The notes under the pieces are model-generated. The model had not been told where the DNA came from. It saw only the letters and a list, made by a program, of their open reading frames with translations, and made no database searches. A program made the position numbers and the translations under genes. This document shows, one piece after another, positions 35,760 through 46,925 of a stretch of DNA of 64,000 bases. Each line of letters begins with the position of its first letter. Positions within the stretch are counted from its first letter, which is position 1. The stretch is from Rosa chinensis (Eukaryota > Streptophyta > Magnoliopsida > Rosales > Rosaceae): positions 34,956,001 to 35,020,000 of the forward strand of contig NC_037090.1 of the NCBI RefSeq assembly GCF_002994745.2, read 5' to 3'.

Positions 35760-38250
35760 TTTATACTCAAATGTACCCAATTGCATTTTCGTCCTTATAA
35801 GTCACACTAATTTCATTCTCCTCCACCTTTTTTTTTTCTTTTTTTTTTTCTCTTTTTCTTTAACGGAGAACGAAAAAAATTTAATGCCACAAAATATTTA
35901 ACAGAAACTTTCAGAAAAAAATATTAGACACAAGAATAAAAAAGAAATTTTCGCAAAAATAACATGTAACATGTGTAAATTTTGAACGCATGGGGAGCTA
36001 AGAATGCCCACATCAAGTTTCAGAGCTGAACTTATTGTCACTATAGATTAATTTTGTCGTTCTTCTATACTAATTTCAACAAGTTCTTCGTTGATTGCCA
36101 TTCACCTAATTCAAAAACCTATACATTTGTAATTCACAATCTTTTTGAAGAAACAACTTGGATTGAAGACATCTCTATTCATGGTCATGAAGTTACACAC
36201 CCCATGTTAATATGAAGAATAGATTTCACTACATTAACTAAAATATTATGTCAATTTTTATTTTATGTTTTGTCAAAACATTCACGTGAGAAAATGTTGA
36301 CAAAGAGAGAGAGAAACCACTTTTGGATGAAGTGTTTCTGACAAAAGTAAAGGAGAAGATATTAAGAAACAAAAATATTATCATTGAAAGATGACATATA
36401 TTGCATTTTGATGGTGCATGACACATGCTAGATGGTTAGGAATGGTTGACCAGCCAAGTAGGATCCTACTTGCATTGAGGCAACAAACCCAACACCAAAT
36501 TTTAATACGTACACGAGATAGCATAATTACATTGAGGATGGAGTGTATCCATGCTGACAGAAAGAGTGGTAAGAAAACTATTATCTGAATGCTGGAAAAT
36601 ATTTATCCTAAGTAGTATTTAAAATATATGCCTCCATAGCCTTCTGTTGTAACAGTAATAATCACCTAAGTAGTATTTAAAATATATGCCTCCATAGCCT
36701 TCTGTAACAGTAATAATCACCTAAGTAGTATCTAAAATATATGCCTCCATACCCTTCTGTGGTAACAGTAACAATCACTAGGAAAATTAAATCTTCCGTA
36801 TCATAGCTAGTGGTCCTTGCAATTAATATTCTTAAAAAGAATGTCAAAAAGACCACAGCAAGTGCATAAGCGTGTTTGCATTGATCTTCTCTATGCTCAA
36901 TCAGCAAACGCGACTCCGCATGGATTATCTTCACAAAAACAGGAATATATGTATAACGAAGCAACTAATGGCATGGATATCTCCAAAGTAAATGTTGACA
37001 CATCACCAAAATAGAAGGCATCATGCGTAATGCTGGATGCAATACTCACATTGCAGGATGTATCACTCGAGTTGCTTCCTGCATTACACACACTGCCACA
37101 CTTACCAACTGAAAATTCATTTTAATGCTTACAATTGCGAAATTCGAAAGCACCAATAAAGCAAACAAACAAGTGTGATGACATGGATAAGCATCATCTT
37201 GAGCAGCATGATTTGCATCTTCATCTAAGTGGCGCTCGATAACATTTTCATGATTTTACTTTCGTTTTAAAAGATGAAAATAAGGCAAAACTGCGTCTGG
37301 CGACCTATTTCTCAAAACATGAAAATTAATAATTAAAAGTATTTACAATTTTTATTGGAAAAATTGAACACAACAATTTGACGTTTTCATTGTTTTCTTC
37401 TTCCATTTTAGAAATTGTAGAGAATATTTCATTGCAATAAACAATCAAACACATTTTTAAATTTGAAAAATATAATCTCGTTTTTTTTAGAAATAATTTT
37501 TTAAGAAGTATTTTCTAAAACTTTACCAGATAGCCTAAATTTCAAAGAGTTGAGCTTTGAGAAGAAAAAGAATGGAGCTTTACCTTGCTCTCTGCGACAA
37601 CTTCAAGTCTGTGGGTCAAGAGGCTATTACTTTTAAGCTTTGTTTTCATAGGCTTCATACCGCAGTCTAGTAATTTTGGAGCTTAACTGCTTTATCTAAA
37701 AAGTATTTGCACAAGTGAAAAAATATACGACACTTGAGCTTAGTCTCTTAAAAACTTAAATTTCGGAGCATTAAAAATTTAACCATAAGTTTTGTTTACT
37801 TATTTATTAGACCATATTAAAAATGAGGGCTCTCAGTGAATCTCCGTTCTTTTTTTTTCTTTTGAAATTTCACAGTTCGAAAACATTTAAATAGAATCAA
37901 TACAGATTCACATTCTTCACAAATGAAAAGCTTAGTTACAAATTGTTAAATTGTTTTTAGCACAGAAAACAGTTCATCTATTTGAAGTAAACATTAGAAA
38001 TTGAATACATGCAACAACACATCTTGATGAATCCTGATAGCAGACAGCAACATATTGTCAATCCTTAATGTTTCTAAGAGAGTTGCTGAAATCAAAATTA
38101 CATGCTCAAAAACTACAAAAAAAATTAAAACTATAAGGACCAAAGATGCAATTTTGATAATCGACCGAGCCCAAAAAAAAAAAAAAACGTTTTGATGAGA
38201 GAGACAATGTTTATAATATAACAGAAATGGACAGCTGGATAACGATAAAT
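35760..38250. other. Intergenic sequence with a short tandem repeat
   Basis: No gene recognised. It contains T-rich tracts near 35,830 and the three-unit tandem repeat at 36,607-36,778. Short open frames have no motifs. It separates the minus-strand gene at 35.7 kb from the plus-strand gene at 38.7 kb. Confidence 0.4.
36607..36778. repeat. Tandem repeat, three units of about 55-58 bp
   Basis: Units start at 36,607, 36,665 and 36,720, each beginning CCTAAGTAGTAT and containing ATATGCCTCCATA. The third unit is the most diverged. Confidence 0.9.
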
Positions 38251-38262
38251 TTATTCTTTAGA

Positions 38263-38453
38263 GAGAAATTCTTAGGTGGGGGTTTCCCCACCACGTGGCT
38301 TTAGGGCCACCCAATCAAAACAAAGAATTTTTTTTCTCTTTTCTGAAACTGCCTCTGCCCCCTCAATGTACAATACTTAAAAGACCTCCGACTAGACAGT
38401 GATTGATCTGCCCTATTGCCACGTGGTGCGGGTGCCCCACACAAGTTTTTCTC
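38263..38453. mobile_element. Mutator-type MITE, 191 bp
   Basis: Imperfect terminal inverted repeats of about 45 bp (outer part GAGAAATTCTTAGG and GAGAAAAACTTGTG) are flanked by a perfect 9-bp target-site duplication TTCTTTAGA (38,254-38,262 and 38,454-38,462). A 9-bp duplication with long inverted repeats is the hallmark of Mutator-like elements. It has no coding capacity. Each arm carries a CACGTG palindrome (38,292 and 38,420). It lies 291 bp upstream of the start codon at 38,744. Confidence 0.8.
38292..38425. promoter_or_regulatory. Two G-box (CACGTG) sites inside the MITE
   Basis: CACGTG occurs at 38,292-38,297 and 38,420-38,425, both within CCACGTGG-like contexts that bZIP and bHLH factors can bind. 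The sites sit in symmetrical positions on the arms of the MITE, in the likely promoter of the downstream gene. Confidence 0.45.
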
Positions 38454-38743
38454 TTCTTTAGATATTAAAAAAAGGTTGCCTGTAAATATTAAAAACTGAG
38501 ATATGTTAATTCACTTGCACATGTAAATAATTTTCCCAGATATAAGGCTTGTATTAAAACAAAAGTGATTTTATTTATTTATTGTAATTAATGCAAGTTT
38601 TGATGGCAATTGGCAACCACTAAATCCGGGCGCCTCAATACTTCAACAAATACACACGCGCAGAGAAGAAACGCAAAATCCCTAAATTGAAAAGAACGAA
38701 AGAAAGCGAGAGAGAGGCTCTGTGTTTGTTCCCAATCCAATCC

Positions 38744-39289
38744 ATGGCGTCAACGAGTCAACGACCCCTCCTGCTAGCTCTGCTGATCCTCTCGATCTTG
38801 GCAATCTCCGCTACCGCCAGGCCCTGCAAGTCCCTCTTCATCTCCTCCTACTCCGTCTCCCTCAGGCGCTTCCCCTCCTCTTCCTCCTCCTCGGGATTCG
38901 TCACCGTCGTCACCGAGATCAGACAACTCAAGCCCATCCGCTTCGACGACGCCGTTTTGGACAACCCCAACCAAAACCAGCCCGACGCCTCCGCCGATGA
39001 GGCCCGCCAGCCGCAGCAGAGGATGATGCCTCTCCTCCCCCTCTCCACCGACCTCACCTCCCTCCGCGACCGCACCAAGGACATCCTCAGCGTCGTCGTC
39101 GCCCTCCTCTTCGGCGTCGGCTGCGGCGCCCTCACCGCCGCCACCATGTACTTGGCCTGGTCCCTCTTCTCCACCCGCCACGACGACGACGCCGATGACG
39201 TCAGCCCTAAGAAGGTGGGGTATGTCAAGATTCCGGAGGCGGTTGTTGACTCAGCACCGGTGAAAGAAGCCAAAGCCGCCGCGGTATGA
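38744..39289 (+). CDS. Small secretory-pathway membrane protein, uncharacterised
   Basis: Single exon, 181 residues, starting MASTSQRPLLLALLILSILA. The start at 38,744 is chosen because it opens a textbook signal peptide (hydrophobic core to about residue 22, cut near SATARPC). An in-frame upstream ATG at 38,687 would add 19 polar residues and bury it. Then come a serine-rich stretch, FVTVVTEIRQLKPIRFDD, a polar Pro/Gln-rich linker, and DLTSLRDRTKDILSVVVALL leading into a transmembrane helix (about residues 120-145, GVGCGALTAATMYLAWSLF). The C-terminal tail is acidic then basic. This predicts a type I membrane protein with a lumenal N-terminal half. I recognise it only as a conserved plant protein of unknown function. 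The coding region is much more GC-rich than its surroundings. A Mutator MITE lies in its upstream region. Confidence 0.88.
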   Translation: MASTSQRPLLLALLILSILAISATARPCKSLFISSYSVSLRRFPSSSSSSGFVTVVTEIRQLKPIRFDDAVLDNPNQNQPDASADEARQPQQRMMPLLPLSTDLTSLRDRTKDILSVVVALLFGVGCGALTAATMYLAWSLFSTRHDDDADDVSPKKVGYVKIPEAVVDSAPVKEAKAAAV

Positions 39290-41090
39290 TGTCTCTCACT
39301 GGCTAATTCCATCTCTTGGGTTATTTTCTTGTATGAAAATCTGTGTAACTGTGTTGTGGGCTCATGATAAATAAGCATATGTCGAACGCTGTGGTCTGTG
39401 TATTGGCTCAAAATACTGTGTCTCCTTCTTTCTCTACATATATTATCTATTTCCTGAAACATGATGATACATTTGAAGTGATATACTGTAATTATTATTT
39501 TTTAATATCTCCGATTTCGTATGCTGATGGATGGGTTCAACTTTTATACTGCTGCTGCTGGTATTTTTAACTGTTGGAAGGAATTCAACTTCCTTTCAGC
39601 AAACTGAAGTTGATACTACTTTTCCATATATAAATCCCCTTTGTCAGCAAAGGTGAAAGATTGTTTGGATGGGTGCATGAATGACTGGTTTTTTTGTGAT
39701 ACTTGTGGGTGCATCAGCTAGGTGCTAATACAGAAGTTTTAAGAATGTAGAGGTTATTATGTTTCCATATCTCTGTTAGCTATCAGGAAACAGAGTTTCT
39801 GTTCTAACTCAGTTTTAGGGATCGAGTCCTCTTATCATCTTGCAATATTAGTTTTGGCATTAGTACCATGTGGGCATGTTTCTTGTCCTGAACCACTGGG
39901 GCTATCTTTGAATAAATTAGCTGGTGTTTCTTGTGTAGTTTTCCTTTTTATCGTTTGTTGTTTTTTCTCTTGTAGGTTTTTCTTTTTATCTCGAGTGAAT
40001 AGCTTATCCACTGTGTCATATCATCTCCATTGTTTCTTTATTAAATTCTAGTTTCCTCTATAAAAGTTATGTGAGGATGATACATATTGGATGTCTGACT
40101 AATGCATATAAGCTGAACTTGGAAATTATTCTCTTCTTGGTTGTTATAAATTGGCAATTTTCATTGAGATTCCAATTTTTGAAGTGGAAAAGCAAAGAAA
40201 GCACGTGCTGGAATTTTATAGAACTAGTTATGTCTGAAGAAGTAGGCCTATAGCCTGTTTATCTCAAACTATTCATGTCTGGAGTTTGCCATTGCTTAGG
40301 GCTTGTAGAACGGCCTTGGGACTTTAAAGATGTTTAGATGTCATAAGTAGCAGCAAGTCTGTAACAAATTATGGTCTTAAAATGGTTTGGATCTTGATAA
40401 TAGATTGGCGGCAGAACCACTGTGGTCTCCTAGGTTTCAAGGTTAAAAAGAGTTGGGTTATAGGTTTCTTTTGACAAGGAGTTGGGTTATAGGTCGGATG
40501 TCATATACATATTAGGCATAAGGTTGCACATAAGTATTGGAATTGGGTTTGAAGGATGTGACAGATACGTTATTAGTTGAAGGTGAGATTGCAATTTGCT
40601 TCTGTGCTGATTAGTGTTGATGGGATTAATAGGACACTCGATATAGTGTTTTATGATATTATAACAATTATTTACTGATGGGGTGAAGGTAACACATAGA
40701 AGTCCAGATATATAAAGGATTGACAGTAGGAATCCTGATCTGTTCGAACCTTTTGTGGCTGAAGCCTGTGTCTGGCAAAGAAAAGATAAAGATAAACAGG
40801 GAAAGCAAAAAAAGAAGAAAAAAGACTAGAATAGAGATTAAAAACTCTCTATTCCAGTTGGAGATGAAATGTAATAGGATGGTCAATTTGTGGAGGCATA
40901 TAGAGTTATTTTCTGCTGATTAGTGTTGCTGGGGATATAAGAGACTGGTTTGAATGTTTTATGGTATTATAGTGTATCTATAATGTTTTGACATAGGATT
41001 ACATCTATGTTTAAGCTGATTTGTGGTTGAAGCATGTGTAAGGAAGGAAAAAAATAAAGCAGACTAGAAAAAGTAAGAATTCTCACAGAA
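39290..41090. other. 3' flank of the 38.7-kb gene and intergenic sequence
   Basis: T-rich sequence follows the stop codon and probably holds the 3' untranslated region; no single polyadenylation signal stands out. No further gene or repeat was recognised up to the tandem repeat at 41,094. Confidence 0.35.
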
Positions 41091-41093
41091 ATC

Positions 41094-41383
41094 TTAGTTC
41101 ATTTGATATAGGAATCACTTTTTCTTGGATGTGATTGTTCTTCTAGAAAATATAACCTCTTGGTTTTTGCTCTACTTTTACTTTTGAGATGTAACGTGGT
41201 TACTGGTTGGTGATTATTCAGACTTTCTTTTTCTTGGATGTGATCATAGTTCATTTGATATGAGAATCACTTTTTCTTGGATGTGATTGTTCTTCTAGCA
41301 AATATAAACTCTTTGTTTTGCTTTACTTTTACCTTTGAGATGTAATGGGGTTACTGGTTGGTGATTATTCAGACTTTCTTAGC
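41094..41383. repeat. Tandem duplication of about 153 bp
   Basis: Two units, about 41,094-41,230 and 41,247-41,383, share TTTCTTGGATGTGATTGTTC and GGTTACTGGTTGGTGATT with scattered differences. Confidence 0.9.
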
Positions 41384-42419
41384 TGAATGGTAAATGAAAG
41401 TTGTAGCTGTATGGGAGTCTTTATAGCCAACTTTCCAAGCGTTCTTATGTGTGAAATACATGATAAGAGGAAAAGAAAAGTCACGCTTCAACAAACTCTT
41501 TCAATGTTTCTACACACGGTAGTGTAAACTGTGGATTCTAAGGCATGCATGTATACCAATTGCATTCCTACATTCAAACAAAGTTGCAACACCAACTTTA
41601 ACTATTAGCCAGCTTACCTTGTATTAATTTGAGCAACACTTGAGCCTTACATGAACGTAAATGCAGTTTCACCATTAGAGGTTTCAATTATGAGTGGTCG
41701 GATGAGAGATAATCAAAATATTTGGTAAGACGTGTTTAATTGTGCCCCCGTGCCCGAGAAGTGCCGCAATCGTATGACAACATGTCGTGCTAGCCTCGTC
41801 CGATCCGTTTCTTCAAATATAATTAGGATTGCTCAGGCCTCTTGCGTCCCAGGTGCTGTATATCAGTGCACCAGGCTCACAAATTGCAGACTTAACTTCC
41901 TCAATAGAGATGGGAAGAAGGAGGTCAGAAATCATGACATCTTACAGGATCAATACAGTTTGCTTTGAAGTCCTAATTTCTTCAGCCATGAGCGGACAAT
42001 AAGATCTAGAAATAAGCACAAAAACATTAGCTAGCTAGCCACCTGATAATCACCCTCAAGCCAATCCCCATCACAATTTTTAAACAGTTACCTTGTTCCT
42101 CTAAGTCGAATAGGTGCTTATATGTAAAAGGAAGGATTCACTCATGTACTGATGTTGATCAATTATGAATAACACACCTGTGCTTTTCTTTTATTTTTAT
42201 TTTTGTGTGTAAATTGGCGAAGCTTACGAATTATGCCTTTGAGGTTCCTAATGATGGTTGCTCTAAGCAGTCTACTGGGTTTCGTAATGATACTAGAAAC
42301 CAACTGAGAGATGATTAGATTAGCATGGCAGACACTAAAAGTGGTCTTTTTTCTACAGCATAGCACGGCTAGCAATGAAGTAATGATCAGAGACGGTAAG
42401 TTATCAGTAGCATGAGTTT
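41384..42419. other. Intergenic sequence
   Basis: No gene recognised. The minus strand around 41,900 has a weak resemblance to a LINE reverse transcriptase start (ISIEEVKSAI), too short to call. Confidence 0.3.
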
Positions 42420-43107
42420 GTGACAGGCAAATTGCAGACGTGTGCCATTTATCAGTCCTTCCCAGTAGATCCCTGCTGGTCTCCTAGCGACTTTAAAACC
42501 GACATTGTTGTTGTTCTTTAGCAAGAAACGACTGGAAGCTAAGGGATTGCCCGGTTAGGTCTGTAAAACAAGTCTAGAGAAAATTGAAGGGCACGTTGGA
42601 TAGAGGCTTATATAAACTAATATAACCTACTTTTGAGTTAAATGACCAATAATTGAACTTTATATCCTACAGGACACTTAAGAAATATAATCATACAAAA
42701 CAACTTGTAGAGTAACTGGTAAAGGGATCCCTGCATGCATTCGCATTGCTAATGCTTAAATCGACTTGCGTAAGAAAGTCATGAATGCTGCAAAGAGAAC
42801 AATAGAATTTGACTGAAACTGCAAGATATGCAAAGCATGAACAATCACCTTTCACCTTTCTGTTGGTCCGATCAATCTGGAGTCTCTTTTATGCTATTCT
42901 GCATTTTTTAAAGTGAAGCTGGAGGGTCTAGAATCTCTTAGTATGACGTAGTTTAGCATTTTTCCTGATAAATTTAAGCATTAGGTTAACAGATGTATTC
43001 CTCTCAGGAAGTATAATAGTTAGTTATGTTTAATGCTGCTGTAGGAAATTGCCAATTTCATCTCAATGCCAGATATTAGTGATGGCATTAACTAGTTGCC
43101 TAGTATT

Positions 43108-43975
43108 CTCTGGAAACTCAGGAACATCTGTTCTTTAATTGTGATTTTGCAAGACAGGTTTGGCAGCTAACTTTTCCAAATATTGACTTCGATACTTGGA
43201 ATGCTTCTTTCATTGATTGGATTCAGTTTCTCTTATCTTTTACACATACTGATTCTGTTAATGCTTTTACTGTAGCAATTTGCACTACTTATTCGCTTTG
43301 GAAAGCTCGTAATGACCTTGCCTTTAGAGATAAAATATCTATTCCAATTCAAATAGTCCATGCTACAGCTCATTATCTGTTTCTTTATGATTGTTCTAAT
43401 CCTAATCCTCCAAGAAGAATTTTATCTCAGAGCTTAATTAAATGGCAGCCACCACATACTGGTTTCTTGAAATTAAATTTGGATGGTTCAGTATTACAGA
43501 ATCATAGTAGTGCAGGAGGATTTGTTTTTAGGAATGCACAAGGTGACCTATTTTAGCAGCTGCTAACCACCTAGGCTCAACTGATGTCCTTACCCTTGAG
43601 GCTATGGCTCTTAGAGCAGGTTTGCATGCTGCTTGGTTGAATTCTTTTTTCCAATGTTGAAGTTGAAGGTGACTCTAAGCTTTTGATTGACAGTATAACT
43701 GGTTAAATTCAATTCCCTGGAGAATCAAACCAGTGGTTCAAGATATTCTCAAGTTGGCCACTTTTCTTAATTCAGTTTCTTTCAAGCATGTGAAGAGGGA
43801 AGCGAATTTCTTAGCTGATGCTATTGCCTGTATTGGTCATCACGGTCCTACTCAGAGTTGGAATAAATCTTTACCCCTAGTTGCTAGTCATGCATTACTG
43901 TTTAATGAGTTAGGTTTTGGATGTATTAGAGGGTTTGCTCTGCAATTTTCTTTTCTTTGTTAAAAAAAAAAAAAA
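43108..43975 (+). mobile_element. 5'-truncated L1 LINE with target-site duplication
   Basis: The 3' part of an L1: end of the reverse-transcriptase zinc region (CDFARQVWQLTFPN), a linker, then the plant LINE-type RNase H (GFLKLNLDGSVLQN, AGGFVFRNAQGD, and later VKREANFLADAIACIGHHGP), ending in a poly-A run at 43,962-43,975. An 18-bp direct repeat, AACTAGTTGCYTAGTATT with one mismatch, flanks it (43,090-43,107 and 43,976-43,993). The RNase H is broken by stops and frameshifts. Truncation at the 5' end with a long duplication is the usual outcome of target-primed reverse transcription. Confidence 0.92.
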
Positions 43976-43993
43976 AACTAGTTGCTTAGTATT

Positions 43994-46020
43994 GAAGTCA
44001 AAAAGTAAGAGAAAAGTGCTTAGTGACCTTGTTCACAGAGAAGTTACCCAGTAGAAATATCAAATGTGAATACAAGAATGCAATTGCATGCATATTATTT
44101 GTAGAACTACATTTGCTAAAGTGCAATTTCACTCTATGCTTAAAGCCGCTTGAGCCAAGAAGTATATATAAACTGAACAGTACTACGTATATAATGTTGT
44201 AGCTCAGTTATATAATAGAGAGAATATATCACTGCCTTTTATTTCAGCATTCTTTCGTTTCTTGGATACATGGTGAAGATTATAGTACATAAGACAACTC
44301 CCTTAGGAAGAGAAACCTTTGCATCCACCGTGAGGAATTTGAGTCCTATATATTTTTGCACTAGTGAGCTGTTTTATATCCAATATTAATTTGTCTGCAT
44401 CAACCCTAATTATGTGCAGTACTGACATGGCATTTCAGTGGTGGATAAGAAGCTTCAAAATCTTGAATTAATTACGCATTTTCAATCATTCTCCTACAAG
44501 TACTTCTAAGTTTAACTCATGCAACTTAAGCTTGATGTGTACTATATTTTATTATGTGTAAACATCTCATTAAGACTTGAGCAGTTACATCACATGTTCA
44601 AACTTACAATGCACAAAGGTAGAGCTCTCGGAAGAGTATAATGTAAATGAGTTCGAAAAGAAGAAGACAAAGGAAGAGCGAAGCAAACCATGGTAGACAC
44701 GCCATTCCCAATGATACAAAGATTCAAAATGATGGTAATGAAACCATGCCTTTAATTAGTAGTGCCATGTCAGGGATAAGATCAAACATCATGATATTCA
44801 AAACTACTATATGCAATAAACATGGTTTACAATTTGAAACAGTTGAGAAAGAGCTATTTAGAGAGCAGGAGTCTGAAGTTTGATTGTCAAAGGATGTTAA
44901 GCTAGTAGCCATTTATTCTCTTCTTAGGATTTTTGTCCTCTGTCAGAAACTTGTATGTTTCGGTGGAAATACCATGCTGAATGCAGATTTGTGATTCAAT
45001 TAGTGAACATGTTTCTGTGGTCACTTCTTTTCTGAAACACTGAACTAAAAAAAAACAAGATTTTTCAGAGAAAGCATAGTTCTCAGACCTAAATATTCGA
45101 ATGTATGTAAGAAGGGGACCCCAAGAAGAAAATGAGACAAAAACCCACTCATTAAATCTGGCAAGTTACAACAGAAAATCTGGCAATTGAGCAACCAAAT
45201 TGTAGTAGGTGAGGTTTTGCATGTTATTGTTCCGAACTTGCTGAGGAGGGAATGTCCACCCTTTACTAGCAAGCATTCCAAATTATTGACATCCAATATC
45301 AAAACTTCTAAAGCATCAAACCCATTTAAAAAATCAGATCATCAGGAATTGAAGAGAATGCTTAATTGTAATCCAAGAAAGCACATTTGATTGAAAACCT
45401 TTTGAAAGATAGTAAAAGCCCGCTAAGCATTTAGATGACAATTTCTAACAATTTCCAGTTCCTCAATCAAGGCTGTTAGTTATAACTGTAGAGGAAAAAA
45501 GATATTAGATGGTGAAAGAGATGATGAATTTCTGGGTATCCTTCTCATTGAGAGGCAAGGTTTATATACACAAAGAATAACTACATTACAACTATTTTAG
45601 ATCCCTAGTCTAAGCAATTAAAATCAATTAAATAATGAAGAGGAAGCTAAGATCAAGTAGTACGATCTACAAAGAATCTGGACATAGTTGATTTAGAGAG
45701 GACTAATTAGGTGGTTTAACATATGGAAACACAGCCATCAACTTAACTTGATATATGAGATGGAAATCTATGCAGCTTCTCATTGGATACAAGGCATATA
45801 ATTAATCAGGTTCCTTCGTTTTCATTTTCCTTAATAAGCTTAATTTGTGAGTTATGATGAAGCAAATAGAAGTTTGATCTGTACTGTATACAAGATCAAG
45901 ATGAAGAATATTGATCCTCTTTCTGTTTCTCTTTCTACAGCATGCTCTTAAGCATCTACATCACATGTTTAAATTTCCAGTGGAGAAGTAGCGGGAAGAA
46001 TCTAAAACAGTATATTGATG
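43994..46020. other. Unassigned sequence between LINE and PPR pseudogene
   Basis: Apart from the short PPR-flank resemblances already noted, no gene was recognised. The open frames at 44,647-44,883 and 45,187-45,390 have no domain. Confidence 0.3.
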
Positions 46021-46109
46021 CAAGTTTCAGCAACAACAGAAAAACAAATGTTTTTTTGATGGCATCGGAGTATCTCTGATACAACTCGACTCGATACATA
46101 TAGTTATCA

Positions 46110-46925
46110 TATGTACTTTACATTCTTGCCAATTGCAAGTGAAACAACAGTACTTTTTGCACGAGCACATAACTTCAGCAACAAATCTAAAAACCTCGCT
46201 ATTGATTTCTATTAAGCTACATCCAAGTACCTTAATCACCCTTTTCTCCTTCATTCCCTTTCTTAAGAGTGTAACATCGTCCCACTGGTTTTCAGAGGCA
46301 TAGATGTTTGATAAAAGAGCATGCAATGGAAATCTCTCTTACAACATTCTTCGCCTCTTCTAGCTTCTCAGCTCTCCCAGTTAAATCGACTGGCTGTGTT
46401 CCTATAAATATCCTCATAGTTTCAAGGATTCACAACTCATCCACCAAGCTGACTCAACTACAAGATCTCAAAACAGATTCAAGGTGTAACTTAACTTCAG
46501 TAGGTAGAATTCCTGATTTTGGCAAACATGGAAATGGCAGTTCCACTTTCACCATTATTTCAAGGCCAAACAAAGACATTACTATTTGGTATCTCATCAA
46601 ATACAGCAAGAGCAGTTTCAAGACCTTTCTGAACAAGCCAAGTGGCACATACCCCATAATCATAGTGCTCCACGAAACAGCATTTTTAGCTCACCTGCAA
46701 TCTCACTTTCAGCAGACTTCACAAAACCATGAATTAATGCAGCCCATGTAAGTCACAAATCACACATACAAATGGATTAATAAAGTCACAGACCGCACTG
46801 GTAGTCTCAAGTCAAACTTACGAGCAGGCTTGATAAAGTCACAAATCACATGCAAATGGATCCAACATTCTCTGAGAATGAAATAGAAGGTGTAGTTGTT
46901 GGGCATGAAACCACTTTAAATCATA
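46110..46925 (-). pseudogene. PPR pseudogene, sister of the gene at 50,611-52,215
   Basis: On minus the C-terminal part reads LLSNIYASENQWDDVTLLRK, GMKEKRVIKVLGCSLIEINS, almost as in the intact gene. Further up it matches the gene's central repeats with many frameshifts. Two internal deletions are visible by comparison: about 120 bp corresponding to 50,865-50,985, and about 190 bp corresponding to 51,330-51,520. Homology fades at the equivalent of 51,905, so the N-terminal repeats are missing. Confidence 0.85.

Larger units (their letters stand above)
42420..46925. repeat. Old duplicate of the PPR locus (matches 49,815-51,900)
   Basis: Blocks in matching order resemble the PPR gene and its 3' flank: 42,420-42,570 with 49,815-50,035; about 45,960-46,090 with 50,440-50,600; 46,110-46,925 with 50,690-51,905. 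The stretch near 44,600-44,650 also resembles about 50,450. Insertions, including the LINE at 43,108, have lengthened this side. It indicates a tandem segmental duplication followed by decay of this copy. Confidence 0.7.

Noticed and set aside
36607..36778. CRISPR-like array
   Set aside because: Three tandem units of about 57 bp without unique spacers in plant nuclear DNA are an ordinary minisatellite.
38774..39462. Minus-strand open frames of 135 and 204 codons opposite the 38.7-kb gene
   Set aside because: They are mirror images of a GC-rich coding exon, with glycine- and glutamate-rich composition and no domain.
41730..41970. LINE reverse transcriptase start on minus (ISIEEVKSAI)
   Set aside because: The resemblance covers about ten residues and the rest is not recognisable.
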